Origin: Micromonospora gifhornensis
Lineage (GTDB): Bacteria > Actinomycetota > Actinomycetes > Mycobacteriales > Micromonosporaceae
Length of the DNA: 64,000 bases
Assembly (NCBI RefSeq): GCF_016863515.1
Contig: NZ_BOPA01000003.1
Span: forward strand, 1-64,000
Reading direction: 5' to 3'
Shown here: piece by piece, positions 18,160-27,533 of the stretch
Position numbering within the stretch: the first letter of the stretch is position 1
How the letters are laid out: the number at the start of each line of letters is the position of its first letter
Notes under the pieces: model-generated
The model's input: the letters and a program-made list of their open reading frames with translations, nothing else
Databases searched by the model: none
What the model was told of the DNA's origin: nothing
Made by a program: the position numbers and the translations under genes

Positions 18160-18759
18160 GTGACTGCGGCCCCAGCCATTGACAAGAGCCGGATCCACTC
18201 TCTGACGCGTCCCAACATGGTCAGCGTCGGGACGATCGTCTGGCTCTCCAGCGAACTCATGTTCTTCGCGGCGCTGTTCGCGATGTACTTCTCCATCCGC
18301 GCGGCGGCGCCGGAGCAGTGGGAGAAGCACACCGCGGTACTCAACGTCCCGTACGCGACGACCTTCACGTTGATCCTGGTGCTCTCCTCGATCACCTGCC
18401 AGATCGGCGTCTTCGCGGCGGAGCGAGGTGACGTGCACGCGCTGCGGCGCTGGTTCACGATCACCTTCGTGATGGGCCTGATCTTCGTGATGGGTCAGGC
18501 GAACGAGTACCGCGAGCTGGTGCACCACGGCATCAAGATCAACGAAGACGGTTACGGCTCGATGTTCTACCTCACCACCGGCTTCCACGGCCTGCACGTG
18601 ATCGGTGGTCTGATCGCCTTCGTGATCTTCATGATCCGTACCACGATGGGTCGGTTCACCCCAGCCCAGGCCACATCGGCGATCGTCGTGTCGTACTACT
18701 GGCACTTCGTCGATGTCGTGTGGATCGGGCTCTACGCCATGATCTACTGGCTCCAGTGA
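18160..18759 (+). CDS. ctaE: Cytochrome c oxidase subunit III
   Basis: The 199-residue protein has five membrane segments and subunit III motifs: [42 protein letters not shown] and the C-terminal [21 protein letters not shown]. The short five-helix form is typical of actinobacteria. GTG 18160 is chosen by homology; the frame continues to GTG 18136. It is the first gene of ctaE-qcrC-qcrA-qcrB. Confidence 0.93.
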   Translation: MTAAPAIDKSRIHSLTRPNMVSVGTIVWLSSELMFFAALFAMYFSIRAAAPEQWEKHTAVLNVPYATTFTLILVLSSITCQIGVFAAERGDVHALRRWFTITFVMGLIFVMGQANEYRELVHHGIKINEDGYGSMFYLTTGFHGLHVIGGLIAFVIFMIRTTMGRFTPAQATSAIVVSYYWHFVDVVWIGLYAMIYWLQ

Positions 18760-18824
18760 TCTTGGCGCCCGCACGCCGTCGCTCCACCCCCTGAGACAGG
18801 TCCAACCGGTTAAGGACACAGCTC

Positions 18825-19664
18825 ATGACTTCTGACAACGACCGCCGACGCGGTCTGCTCGCGCGGCTGCGCGGGCGGCCCGTGGTGCGCAGCAGGGGCC
18901 GCCGCCGGCTGGGTGCCGCGGTCCGGCTGGTCGCCGCGTTGATGCTGGCCGGCGGCGCGTACACGCTTCTGGCTCCGAGCGCGTCGGCGCAGGACAACCC
19001 GCCGTTGAGCGGGGCCGCCGCCGACGGCAAGGCGCTGTTCGACGTGAGTTGTGTGACCTGCCACGGTCGCAACGCGCAGGGGGTCGAGGGGCGCGGGCCG
19101 AGCCTCATCGGCGTCGGCGCGGCCTCGGTCGAGTTCCAGGTCAGCACGGGCCGGATGCCGATGGCTCGGCAGGAGGCCCAGGCGCAGCGCAAGCCCGAGG
19201 TGTTCAGCCCCGACGAGATCGACCAGTTGGCCGCGTACATCCAGCAGTTGGGTGGCGGCCCGGTCGTGCCGGCCGGTGACAACCTGCACGCCGACGGCAA
19301 CGTCGCGGTGGGCGGTGAGCTCTACCGGATCAACTGCTCGCAGTGCCACGCGTTCAGCGGCGGCGGCGGTGCCCTCTCCTCCGGCAAGTACGCGCCGAGC
19401 CTCTCGCCGGCCACCGACCGGCAGATCTACGCGGCGATGCTGAGCGGACCGCAGAACATGCCGGTGTTCGGCGACAACCAGATCACGCCGGAGCAGAAGG
19501 CGGACATCATCGCCTACATCCAGCAGTCCCTGAAGCACGACAGTGACCCGGGCGGCGTGTTCAACCTGGGCCGCTACGGCCCGTCGACCGAGGGTGTGGC
19601 GATCTTCCTGATCGGCATCGTCGCGCTGGTCTTCACCAGCCTGTGGATCGCAGGCAAGTCGTGA
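18825..19664 (+). CDS. qcrC: Cytochrome bc1 complex dihaem cytochrome c subunit
   Basis: The 279-residue membrane-anchored protein has two haem c sites, CVTCHGRNAQG (about residue 72) and CSQCHAFSGGG (about residue 174), an N-terminal membrane segment and a C-terminal one (IFLIGIVALVFTSLWIAG). The dihaem form lets actinobacteria pass electrons directly from bc1 to aa3 without soluble cytochrome c. The next frame overlaps its stop (see 19661-19738). Confidence 0.95.
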   Translation: MTSDNDRRRGLLARLRGRPVVRSRGRRRLGAAVRLVAALMLAGGAYTLLAPSASAQDNPPLSGAAADGKALFDVSCVTCHGRNAQGVEGRGPSLIGVGAASVEFQVSTGRMPMARQEAQAQRKPEVFSPDEIDQLAAYIQQLGGGPVVPAGDNLHADGNVAVGGELYRINCSQCHAFSGGGGALSSGKYAPSLSPATDRQIYAAMLSGPQNMPVFGDNQITPEQKADIIAYIQQSLKHDSDPGGVFNLGRYGPSTEGVAIFLIGIVALVFTSLWIAGKS

Positions 19665-19738
19665 CCGAACTGATCTCCCGAGTCAGTGCTGTGGTGCCGC
19701 CACGTGCCGGCGCCGAGCGGAGCGAGGTGGCGGCATGA
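19661..19738 (+). CDS. Possible 25-codon coupling ORF between qcrC and qcrA
   Basis: GTG 19661 overlaps the qcrC stop (GTGA) and its own TGA (19736-19738) overlaps the qcrA ATG (ATGA), so one short frame fills the whole gap. The predicted peptide MTELISRVSAVVPPRAGAER... has no known domain. It may only carry ribosomes from qcrC to qcrA. It could also be chance, since stop-free frames are common at this GC content. Confidence 0.3.
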   Translation: MTELISRVSAVVPPRAGAERSEVAA

Positions 19739-20811
19739 GCACCCACACGGCCCACCCGGGCCACGAGCAGGTAGACGTGAACGACCCCCGGCTGAGCCAG
19801 TTCGACATCGTCCGTGAGGGAGCTCGCCGGGACGACATCGAGATCGTGCACTACGAGCCGCAGGTCATGCCGGGCAGCAAGGCCGAGCGCCGGCTGGTCC
19901 GTACGGTGGCCGCGATGTTCCTGCTCACCGGCCTGGCCGCGACGGCCTTCCTGGTGGTCTACATCTGGTGGCCGTGGGAGTACGAGATGGGTCGCGGCGG
20001 CGACAAGCTCTACACCCCGCTGCTCGGCCTCACCCTCGGAATCGCCCTGTTGGGCCTCGGCTTCGGCATCCTCACCTGGGGCAAGAAGTTGCTGCCCAAG
20101 GAGGTGTCGATCCAGGACCGGCACGAGGGCGCGGTGTCCGCCGACGACCAGCGGATCACCGGGCAGACCATGGCGTACATGGCCGACGAGCTGGGCGTGA
20201 AGCGCCGCCCGCTGCTCGGCGTCTCGCTGCTGGTCGGCCTGGCGCCGGTCGGCGCGGTCGCCGCGGCGCCGCTGGTGGGTGGGTTGATCTCCAACCCGCA
20301 CAAGAACAACCAGATGATGGTCACCGGCTTCAGCCCGCAGGACGGGCAGAAGATCCGCCTGGTACGCGAGGACGGCCGGCCGATCCGGCCGGCGGACATC
20401 AGCGCCGGTGGCCAGATCACCGTCTTCCCCGGCATCGAGCACGGCGTCAGCAACCTGCACGCCGACTCGCCCACCCTGCTGATCCACCTGCGCGAGGCCG
20501 ACGCCGAGGAGTCGCGCCGCAACAACGAGCGGGTGGGCCACGGCGGCTACATGTGGGGCAACTACGCCGCGTACTCGAAGATCTGCACGCACGCCGGCTG
20601 CCCCGCCAGCCTGTACGAGCAGCAGACCAACCGGCTGCTCTGCCCGTGCCACCAGTCGCAGTTCCTGATCACCGACAACGCGAAGCCCATCTTCGGTCCG
20701 GCCAGCCGGCGACTGCCGCAGTTGCCGATCGAAGTGGACGCTGAGGGCTACTTCGTGGCGAAGTCCGACTACACCGAAGCTGTCGGGCCCGACTTCTGGG
20801 AGCGGCCGTGA
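19735..20811 (+). CDS. qcrA: Cytochrome bc1 complex Rieske iron-sulfur subunit
   Basis: The 358-residue protein has three N-terminal membrane segments (actinobacterial form) and a C-terminal Rieske domain. The [2Fe-2S] ligands are in CTHAGC (about residue 283) and CPCHQSQF (about residue 303). It moves electrons from menaquinol to the cytochrome c subunit. The stop overlaps the qcrB start (GTGA). Confidence 0.95.
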   Translation: MSTHTAHPGHEQVDVNDPRLSQFDIVREGARRDDIEIVHYEPQVMPGSKAERRLVRTVAAMFLLTGLAATAFLVVYIWWPWEYEMGRGGDKLYTPLLGLTLGIALLGLGFGILTWGKKLLPKEVSIQDRHEGAVSADDQRITGQTMAYMADELGVKRRPLLGVSLLVGLAPVGAVAAAPLVGGLISNPHKNNQMMVTGFSPQDGQKIRLVREDGRPIRPADISAGGQITVFPGIEHGVSNLHADSPTLLIHLREADAEESRRNNERVGHGGYMWGNYAAYSKICTHAGCPASLYEQQTNRLLCPCHQSQFLITDNAKPIFGPASRRLPQLPIEVDAEGYFVAKSDYTEAVGPDFWERP

Positions 20812-22430
20812 AGCGGCGCAAGTTTGACATGGCGGCAATGCCCGCCAAGACCGGCCGCGCTGTCGACGAGCGCTTCCAGGTAGCGACCCCGCTGCGCCGG
20901 CTGCTGAACAAGGTCTTCCCGGACCACTGGTCGTTCCTGCTGGGCGAGATCGCGCTCTTCTCGTTCATCGTCCTGCTGCTGACCGGTGTCTTCCTGACGT
21001 TCTTCTTCGAGCCGGCGATGACCGAGGTCATCTACAACGGCAGCTACGCCCCGCTGCGGGGTACGCCGATGTCGGCCGCGTACGCCTCGACTCTGGACAT
21101 CTCGTTCGACGTCCGGGGTGGCCTGATCATGCGGCAGATGCACCACTGGTCCGCGCTGCTGTTCATGGCCGCGATCGTGGTGCACATGCTCCGGGTCTTC
21201 TTCACCGGCGCGTTCCGCAAGCCGCGGGAGACCAACTGGATCATCGGCTCGCTGCTGTTCTGGGTCGGCTTCCTGGCCGGCTTCACCGGCTACTCGCTGC
21301 CGGACGACGGCCTCTCCGGCACCGGTCTGCGGATCGCCTCGGCGATCATGCTCTCCATCCCGGTGATCGGGTCCTGGGTGACCTCGTCGGTCTTCAACGG
21401 CGAGTTCCCCGGCACGATCATCATCAGCCGGTTCTTCATCGCCCACGTGCTGCTCATCCCCGGCCTGCTTGTCGCGCTGATCAGCGTTCACCTGGGGCTG
21501 GTCTTCAAGCAGAAGCACACCCAGTGGCCGGGCCCGGGCCGGACCAACGGCAACGTCGTGGGCGAGCGGATGTTCCCCCGGTACGCGATCAAGCAGGGCG
21601 GCTTCTTCATGGTCGTCTTCGGCGTGATCGCGCTGATGGGCGGTCTGTTCCAGATCAACCCGGTCTGGCTGTTCGGCCCGTACGAGGCGTGGGTCGTCTC
21701 CGCGGCCAGCCAGCCCGACTGGTACGTCATGTTCCTGGACGGCTCGACCCGGTTGATGCCGGACTGGGAGATCTTCATCCCGATCGGCGACGGCTACGTG
21801 ATTCCGCCGCTGTTCTGGCCGACAGTGGTGCTACCCGGCATCCTGGTCATGCTCTCCCTGTTCTATCCGTTCATGGAGGCTCGCTACCTGAAGGACTACC
21901 GGAGCCACAACCTGCTCCAGCGTCCCCGCGACGTGCCGTTCCGTACCGCCCTGGGCATGATGGCCATCACGTTCTACGTGATCCTGACGCTCACCGGTGC
22001 GAACGACGTCATCGCCGACAAGTTCCACATCAGCCTGAACGCGATGACCTGGGCCGGCCGGATCGGTCTGCTGGTCCTGCCGCCGGTGGCGTACTACCTC
22101 ACCTACCGGATCTGCCTCGGCCTGCAGCAGCACGACCGGGAGGTGCTGGCCCACGGTGTGGAGACCGGCATCATCCGACGGCTGCCCGACGGCCGGTTCG
22201 TCGAGGTGCACCAGCCGCTCAGCTCGGGTGGTGAGCACGGCGAGCTGCCGTACGCCGGTTGGGTGGTGCCGAAGAAGATGAACCGGCTCGGGGCCCTCGG
22301 CCCGGCCATCCGGGGCTTCTTCTACCCGATCGAGAAGCCGGCCGAAGCGCCGGTCTCGCCGGGGCACCCGCCGGTCGAGCCCCGCGCCGAGCGGGAGGAG
22401 ATCGGCAGCGGAGACAGCCGCCGCAGCTGA
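20808..22430 (+). CDS. qcrB: Cytochrome bc1 complex cytochrome b subunit
   Basis: The 540-residue membrane protein has the two pairs of haem b ligands: HHWSALLFMAAIVVH in helix B, and a His pair flanking LLIPGLLVALISV in helix D. The long C-terminal extension (about 120 residues, ending PVEPRAEREEIG) is usual in actinobacteria. QcrB is the target of imidazopyridine-type inhibitors in mycobacteria. GTG 20808 overlaps the qcrA stop. Confidence 0.95.
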   Translation: MKRRKFDMAAMPAKTGRAVDERFQVATPLRRLLNKVFPDHWSFLLGEIALFSFIVLLLTGVFLTFFFEPAMTEVIYNGSYAPLRGTPMSAAYASTLDISFDVRGGLIMRQMHHWSALLFMAAIVVHMLRVFFTGAFRKPRETNWIIGSLLFWVGFLAGFTGYSLPDDGLSGTGLRIASAIMLSIPVIGSWVTSSVFNGEFPGTIIISRFFIAHVLLIPGLLVALISVHLGLVFKQKHTQWPGPGRTNGNVVGERMFPRYAIKQGGFFMVVFGVIALMGGLFQINPVWLFGPYEAWVVSAASQPDWYVMFLDGSTRLMPDWEIFIPIGDGYVIPPLFWPTVVLPGILVMLSLFYPFMEARYLKDYRSHNLLQRPRDVPFRTALGMMAITFYVILTLTGANDVIADKFHISLNAMTWAGRIGLLVLPPVAYYLTYRICLGLQQHDREVLAHGVETGIIRRLPDGRFVEVHQPLSSGGEHGELPYAGWVVPKKMNRLGALGPAIRGFFYPIEKPAEAPVSPGHPPVEPRAEREEIGSGDSRRS

Positions 22431-22449
22431 GTCGACTCGCACAGTGGGA

Positions 22450-22485
22450 CGTGGCGCCCGCCGGATCACTCCGGCGGGCGCCACG
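22450..22485 (+). terminator. Hairpin terminator after qcrB
   Basis: A perfect 16-bp stem (22450-22465 with 22470-22485) has a TCAC loop, followed by CCCTTTT. It ends the ctaE-qcrCAB transcript. Confidence 0.9.
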
Positions 22486-22599
22486 CCCTTTTCCCGCCCT
22501 TCGCCGCCCCGTCGGAGCTTCCCGCCCGTCACCGGATCGCAGGAATAACCCCGGTCAGCCGGGTATCCGTTCGGTCCAACGTCTCAACGGGGAGGAAGC

Positions 22600-23298
22600 A
22601 TGTTGGGAATCAAACGCCTCGGCCTGCTGGCCGCACTGGTGCTGGTGGGTGTCGCACCCGCCGCAGCAGCGCAGGCGGCCGCGCAGCCGTCGGAGCAGGA
22701 CACCCAGTACCTGCAAGCGATCCACCAGGTCAACCTCTACGAGGTGCAGGCCGGCGAGCTTGCGGAGAAGAAGGCCCAGGACCAGCAGGTCAAGGACCTG
22801 GCACAGATGATCGTCACCGATCACCAGGATCTCGACACGCAGGTGAAGGACCTGGCCGGGCAGCTCAACGTCCAGTTGCCGAACGAGCCCACTCCTGATC
22901 AGCGGACGGCTCTCGACCAGCTGAACAACGCAAGTGGTGAGGAGTTCGACCGGCTCTGGGTGACCCAGGGGCTGGCCGGCCACCTGCAGGCCATCCAGGC
23001 CACCCAGACGGAGATCTCGCAGGGTACCGAGACCCAGGTGGTCCAGCTGGCGCAGACCGCTCTGCCGGTCCTGCAGGCGCACTACGACGCCCTGGTGCAG
23101 TTGGCTGAGGAACTCGGCATCCCGGTGCCGGAGACCAGCGCGAGCGGCACGCCCAGCCCGGGCGGTACCGTCCCGGCTCCGGGTGGCACCACGCCGGCCC
23201 CGAGCGGCACCACGCCGGCTCCGGGTGGCACCTCCACCGAGGGGGCCCCGGCTCCGGGCGGCACCATCACCGAAAGCCCGGCGCCCCAGCAGAGCTGA
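22600..23298 (+). CDS. Secreted DUF4142 (ferritin-like fold) protein
   Basis: The 232-residue protein has a signal peptide (LLAALVLVGVAPAAAAQAAA, cleaved near residue 28) and a DUF4142 four-helix domain (about 32-172) rich in Gln and His. The C-terminal tail is a Pro/Gly/Thr repeat (APGGTTPAPSGTTPAPGGT). ATG 22600 follows GGGGAGGAAGC. DUF4142 proteins are extracytoplasmic with poorly known function. The repeat tail may be a flexible wall-spanning linker (inference). Confidence 0.85.
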   Translation: MLGIKRLGLLAALVLVGVAPAAAAQAAAQPSEQDTQYLQAIHQVNLYEVQAGELAEKKAQDQQVKDLAQMIVTDHQDLDTQVKDLAGQLNVQLPNEPTPDQRTALDQLNNASGEEFDRLWVTQGLAGHLQAIQATQTEISQGTETQVVQLAQTALPVLQAHYDALVQLAEELGIPVPETSASGTPSPGGTVPAPGGTTPAPSGTTPAPGGTSTEGAPAPGGTITESPAPQQS

Positions 23299-23410
23299 CC
23301 AACAACCAGCACAACCAGCCGGCCCAGCCCACCCAGGCTGGGCCGGCTCTCACCCCCCCCACCCCCTCCCATGCCCTCCCCTCCCTCTCCCCACCCCCAC
23401 CCTCTCCGCG

Positions 23411-23480
23411 CGATCTTGCACTTTCGGTCGGAACATTCACCACCAAAAGGTGCAATTAGGCGACCGAAAGTGCAAGATCG
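23411..23480. repeat. Long palindrome with perfect 20-bp arms
   Basis: Arms at 23411-23430 and 23461-23480 are exactly complementary (CGATCTTGCACTTTCGGTCG) with a 30-nt loop. It shares its arm core with 14840-14917. A C-rich stretch (23349-23408) precedes it and a G-rich stretch (23490-23573) follows. It lies between convergent genes. Confidence 0.92.
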
Positions 23481-23517
23481 ACGAGCTGAGGGCGGGGCGG
23501 GGTGGGGCAGGGCGCGG

Positions 23518-23573
23518 TTGGGTGGGGTGGGGTGGGGTGGGGTGGGGTGGGGGTGGGGTGGGGGTGGGGGTTA
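23518..23573 (+). repeat. GGGGT-type microsatellite / G-rich tract
   Basis: GGGTGGGGTGGGGT units are repeated about ten times on the plus strand up to the stop codon of the Lrp-like gene (23571). It could form a G-quadruplex and is prone to length change. Confidence 0.85.
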
Positions 23574-23858
23574 GTCGGCGCCGGCTAGGCCGATGGCGAA
23601 GGCTTCTTCCAGATCGTGGCGGGAGTAGGCGCGGAAGGCGATGTGGGACTCGGTGTTGAGGACGCCCGGCACCTTGGAGATGCTGCCGGCGATCACCCGG
23701 GCGATCTCGTCGAACTCGCGGACCCGGACCATGGCGATCAGATCCACGTGTCCCGCCACCGAGTAGACCTCGCTCACCCCGGGCAGGTTGGCCAGGGCCT
23801 CGGCCACCTCAGGAATCGCGTCGGTGGCGCAGTCGATCAGCACGATCGCGGTGATCAC
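23571..23858 (-). CDS. Stand-alone Lrp/AsnC ligand-binding (RAM) domain protein
   Basis: The 95-residue protein corresponds to the C-terminal alpha/beta domain of Lrp/AsnC regulators (SEVYSVAGHVDLIAMVRV and GVLNTESHIAFRAYSRHDLE), without any DNA-binding domain. Such stand-alone versions bind amino acids and form ring oligomers; some pair with full-length Lrp proteins. Start ATG 23858. The gene ends inside the GGGGT tract. Confidence 0.85.
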   Translation of the reverse strand: MITAIVLIDCATDAIPEVAEALANLPGVSEVYSVAGHVDLIAMVRVREFDEIARVIAGSISKVPGVLNTESHIAFRAYSRHDLEEAFAIGLAGAD

Positions 23859-24020
23859 TGGAGGTTCTCCGTTCGTCGGTCTTCCTCGCCCATGCTAGGG
23901 CCCGCCGACCGGATCAGCGCTGCTGGGACGGCAAAGCCCGGCGCACCCGGGGCTCGGAAACCGGTCAGGGCTGCCCGGGCGGGGCAGGGCGATCGGAACT
24001 GTCAGGGCGGTTGGGACGGG

Positions 24021-25004
24021 TCAGGATGCGGGGACGGTGAGGTCGTCGCCGACCCGGATCACGTCGTGGAGATGCTCGTCCGCGTGGACGGTGGCACCGG
24101 GCCAGAGCACACAGCGGGTCACCGTGCCGCGTACCGTGGCGCCTGCGCCGATCACCGAGTGGTGGCAGTGACCGGTGACCGTGGCGGTCGGATCGACCAG
24201 GCTGTCGTCGCCGGCGGCGTGCAGGTTGGCGGTGAGGTAGTCGGCGGGGGTGCCGGTGTCGTAGAAGGTGCCCGGGTAGGGGACCACGGTCAGTTGACCG
24301 GCCGCCTCGGCGGGGCGCCACACCGCTCGGACCAGGTCACCGAAGGTCGGCGGCAGTTCCCGGACCAGGCGCCAGGGCAGCAGCGAGAAGCCGGTGAAGA
24401 GGTGCCCGTCGAAGGTGCCCGGTGCCGTCGGGTCGGGTGCCGGCTGGCCGAGCAGGCGTACGGATTCGCCGTCCCAGTCGTGCAGCAGCGCGGCGATGTC
24501 GGGCCCGGGCGGCGACGCCGGGTCGGCGAGGTACGCGTCGGCGTTGCCGACAAGTACGCCCCGACCGGCGATCCAGTCTCGCAGGTTGCCGACCCCACCG
24601 GCGGTGCCGAGCGGAGTGCCCTGCTCCACCGAGAGGTGGGCTCGGGTGCCGACCTGCTCGACCACCTGGTCGCCGAGGTAGCAGGCGTTGACGGCGACCT
24701 GCTGCGGCCCGGCCAGGCCGAGCCCGGCGAGCCGGGCCAGCGCGCGATCCAACAGTGACACGTTGCCCACCGGGCAGAGTGCCTTGGGTAACCGCTGGGT
24801 CAGCGGGCGTAGTCGGGTGCCCTCCCCGGCGGCGAGCACCACCGCGCAGAGTTCACCGTCGAGGCTGGCCACGGCCCCCACCCCAGGCCCGCCCGAGGTC
24901 GCGGCTGGCGGGGACGTCAGTGCCCGCGGGGAGGTGGAGGACGCCAGGGCCGCCGAGGACGTCGGTGCCGGCGAGAATGTCGGATCGGGTGGTGGGCTGG
25001 TCAT
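24021..25004 (-). CDS. Sugar-phosphate nucleotidyltransferase (GT-A type)
   Basis: The 327-residue protein has the pyrophosphorylase signature VVLAAGEGTRLRPLTQRLPKAL (about residues 55-75), VLVGNADAYL with the metal-binding Asp, and a C-terminal left-handed beta-helix-like tail (VTGHCHHSVIGAGATVRGTV). The first ~48 residues are a low-complexity Pro/Ala/Ser/Thr leader. It likely makes an NDP-sugar such as GDP-mannose or dTDP-glucose; the substrate is not determinable. The start overlaps the Nudix stop by 4 bp. Confidence 0.82.
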   Translation of the reverse strand: MTSPPPDPTFSPAPTSSAALASSTSPRALTSPPAATSGGPGVGAVASLDGELCAVVLAAGEGTRLRPLTQRLPKALCPVGNVSLLDRALARLAGLGLAGPQQVAVNACYLGDQVVEQVGTRAHLSVEQGTPLGTAGGVGNLRDWIAGRGVLVGNADAYLADPASPPGPDIAALLHDWDGESVRLLGQPAPDPTAPGTFDGHLFTGFSLLPWRLVRELPPTFGDLVRAVWRPAEAAGQLTVVPYPGTFYDTGTPADYLTANLHAAGDDSLVDPTATVTGHCHHSVIGAGATVRGTVTRCVLWPGATVHADEHLHDVIRVGDDLTVPAS

Positions 25005-25543
25005 GGCAGGGTGTCGGGCAGTGGTGGCGGGAACTGCCCGGCCAGTGGACCGATGTCGTAGTAGGCGAGCAGTCGCGCGGTGGGCCAGGTCAGCTTGGGC
25101 AGGTCGTCCAGCGGATGCCAGGCGGCCTCGAAGACCTCGGCCCCGTCCACGGTCAGCGTGGTGCTCGACGCCGGCACCTCGGCGGTGAAGACCACGTCCA
25201 CCCAGCCTTTGGCGTGTACGACGGCGTTGGGGGTCGCCGGGGTCAACTGGGTGGGGGAGAGGCGTACGCCCGACTCCTCGTGCAACTCGCGGGCCGCGCC
25301 CACGGCCGGGTTCTCGCCGCGTTGCAGCAGCCCGGCCGGCAGCGACCAGCCTCGACCCGGTGGCTGGCGCAGCAGCAGCAGGCGACCCGCGCCCTCGGCT
25401 TCGCTGTCGTGCACCAGGGTGACCGCGCCGACGATGTACTTCGGCACGGCCAGCCGCACCAGCCGGCGCCGTACCGACGGCGGAAGCCGATAGAAGACCT
25501 GGTATGCGACGGCGCGTCCGATGCGGCGCGAGCGGGGGGTCAT
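25001..25543 (-). CDS. Nudix hydrolase
   Basis: The 180-residue protein has a complete Nudix box, GLLQRGENP...RELHEESGV, matching GX5EX7REUXEEXGU (about residues 75-97). It hydrolyses a nucleoside diphosphate linked to another group; the substrate is unknown. Its overlap with the nucleotidyltransferase gene suggests control or clean-up of NDP-sugars (inference). Confidence 0.87.
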   Translation of the reverse strand: MTPRSRRIGRAVAYQVFYRLPPSVRRRLVRLAVPKYIVGAVTLVHDSEAEGAGRLLLLRQPPGRGWSLPAGLLQRGENPAVGAARELHEESGVRLSPTQLTPATPNAVVHAKGWVDVVFTAEVPASSTTLTVDGAEVFEAAWHPLDDLPKLTWPTARLLAYYDIGPLAGQFPPPLPDTLP

Positions 25544-25613
25544 GGCTTCAGGCTAGTGGCCGCGAGACGCGCTCGCGCCCGAGGAACGCGGTGCGTCACT
25601 GCCGGTGGTCGCC

Positions 25614-27413
25614 TTACTGCCGGTGGTCGACGAGGTCGATGAGTTGGCGTACGACGGCGTCCGGTTCGAGCACCCGGTCGAAGACCGCGACCAGCAGGGT
25701 TTCCAGGTCGGGGTAGCCGAGTTCCTCCGACAGCCGCAGCAGCGGCAGGTCGCTGGCCAGCCCTCGGTTGTGTTGGCGCAGGGCGAGCCCGATGGTGGCC
25801 CGGCCCAGCCGGACCTTGTCGCTGATCGAGATGCCGGGCTCACTGTGCTCGGCGAACCAGCGGTTGATCTGCATCTGCGCGTGCGGCGACTTGACGAAGC
25901 CGAGCCACTCGCGGCGCGGGCCGCGCGGGGCGACCTCGGCGTCGAGGGAGCACTCCTCGTCGGTCTCGGTGAAGATCTCGACCACGTCGCCCTCCTCCAA
26001 CTCGGAGGAGAGCGGGACCAGCCGACCGTTGATCCGGGCGGCGAGACATCGCTCGCCCCGGTCGGTGCCCAACTCGTAGGCCAGGTCGACCGGGGTCGCC
26101 CCGGCCGGCAGGACGATCTGCCGACCTTCGGCGACCACCTGGATCTGTGCCTCGGCCAGGTCGCAGCGCAGCGACTGGAGGAACTGCGCCGGGTCGGCGG
26201 CGTCCTGCTCCCAGTCCAGCACCCGGCGCAACCAGTCGAGCTGTTCGGTACGGGCCGCCGGCGCGCCACTGGCACGGGGGAAGCGGAAGTCGGCGGCCAC
26301 CCCGTACTCGGCTGAGCGGTGCATCTCCTCGGTGCGGATCAGCACCTCTACGGTGCGGTCGCGGGGGCCGCAGACGCTTGTGTGCAGGGAGCGGTAGAGG
26401 TTGTTCTTCGGGGAGGCGATGAAGTCCTTGAACCGGCCGGGCACCGGTCGCCAGAGCCCGTGGATGGCGCCGAGGGCCGCGTAGCAGTCGGTGGCCGGGC
26501 CGTCCACCACGACGGTGATGCGGGGCAGGTCGTACGGCACGGTGTGGCCGCCGGCGACGGTGTCTTTCCAGATCGAGTAGAGGTGCCGGGGTCGGGGCGC
26601 GACCTGGGCGTCGACCCGGCTCCGCCGCAGCGCCACCTTGGCCTGGGCCACCACGTCGTTGAGGTAGCTGTCCCAGCCGGGGCGGTCGTGCACGTGGCGG
26701 GCGATGCGGGCGTGCTCGTCCGGCTCCAGGTGCAGCAGCACCACGTCGTCGAGTTCCCGTTTGAGGGTCTGGATGCCCAACCGGTCGCAGAGGGGTACCA
26801 GCACCTCGAGGGTCTTGCGGGCGATCCGTTCCCGGGAGGCCGCCGAGCGTACGCCCAGGGTGCGCATGTTGTGCAGCCGGTCGGCCAGCTTGATGATCAG
26901 CACCCGGACGTCCTTGCCGGCCGCGATGATCATCTTTCGGATGGTCTCCGCCTCGGCGGCCTGACCGTAGAACGCCTTGTCGAACTTGGTGACCCCGTCG
27001 ACCAGGTGGGCCACCTCGTGGCCGAAGTCCTCGGCGAGGGCCTGCAGCGTGTAGCGGGTGTCCTCCACGGTGTCGTGCAGCAGCGCCGCGACCAGCGTGG
27101 TGGTGTCCATGCCCAGCTCGGCGCAGATCTGCGCGACCGCGAGCGGGTGGGTGATGTACGGCTCCCCGCTCTTGCGGAACTGGCCGCGGTGCATGTTCTC
27201 GGCGATCGTGTACGACCGGCGCAGCACCGCGGGGTCGGCACCCGAATGGATGCTGCGGTGGGTGCGGACGAGTTGCCCCACCGGCTCGGTGTCGGTGGTC
27301 GGCCAGCTCAGCAGCGACCGGAGTCGGCGGGCGAGCGGAAGTTCGCCTGGTTGTGCGGGTAGTGCGCCCCGTAGGGCGCCGCCGCGTCCGGCGTCGACGT
27401 CCACGTGGGACAC
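25614..27413 (-). CDS. RelA/SpoT homologue (RSH), short form with altered synthetase domain
   Basis: The 599-residue protein has an N-terminal HD (p)ppGpp hydrolase domain with all key residues visible (RKSGEPYITHPLAVA, LLHDTVEDT, KLADRLHNMRTL), a synthetase-like domain (about 250-370) and a TGS domain (about 410-470). The C-terminal ACT/RRM region is missing. In the synthetase part several conserved residues differ from mycobacterial Rel: GRPKH becomes PRPRH, DLVGIRIL becomes DLPRITVV, VYQSLH becomes LYRSLH, EVQIRT becomes EVLIRT and AAHW becomes AADF. Hydrolase activity is expected; synthesis is doubtful. It resembles the second RSH of actinomycetes (RshA-type), with a bifunctional Rel expected elsewhere. 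GTG 27404 is an alternative start. Confidence 0.85.
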   Translation of the reverse strand: MSHVDVDAGRGGALRGALPAQPGELPLARRLRSLLSWPTTDTEPVGQLVRTHRSIHSGADPAVLRRSYTIAENMHRGQFRKSGEPYITHPLAVAQICAELGMDTTTLVAALLHDTVEDTRYTLQALAEDFGHEVAHLVDGVTKFDKAFYGQAAEAETIRKMIIAAGKDVRVLIIKLADRLHNMRTLGVRSAASRERIARKTLEVLVPLCDRLGIQTLKRELDDVVLLHLEPDEHARIARHVHDRPGWDSYLNDVVAQAKVALRRSRVDAQVAPRPRHLYSIWKDTVAGGHTVPYDLPRITVVVDGPATDCYAALGAIHGLWRPVPGRFKDFIASPKNNLYRSLHTSVCGPRDRTVEVLIRTEEMHRSAEYGVAADFRFPRASGAPAARTEQLDWLRRVLDWEQDAADPAQFLQSLRCDLAEAQIQVVAEGRQIVLPAGATPVDLAYELGTDRGERCLAARINGRLVPLSSELEEGDVVEIFTETDEECSLDAEVAPRGPRREWLGFVKSPHAQMQINRWFAEHSEPGISISDKVRLGRATIGLALRQHNRGLASDLPLLRLSEELGYPDLETLLVAVFDRVLEPDAVVRQLIDLVDHRQ

Positions 27414-27533
27414 CCCCTCACTTCCGCACCGGCGCGCCTGCGGATCGGCAACCGGGAGCAGAACCTCGAAACGGGCAGGACTGCACTCCCTTAACAGACT
27501 AAGTGAGTCGACGTAGTCCGATCGGTCAGTTGC

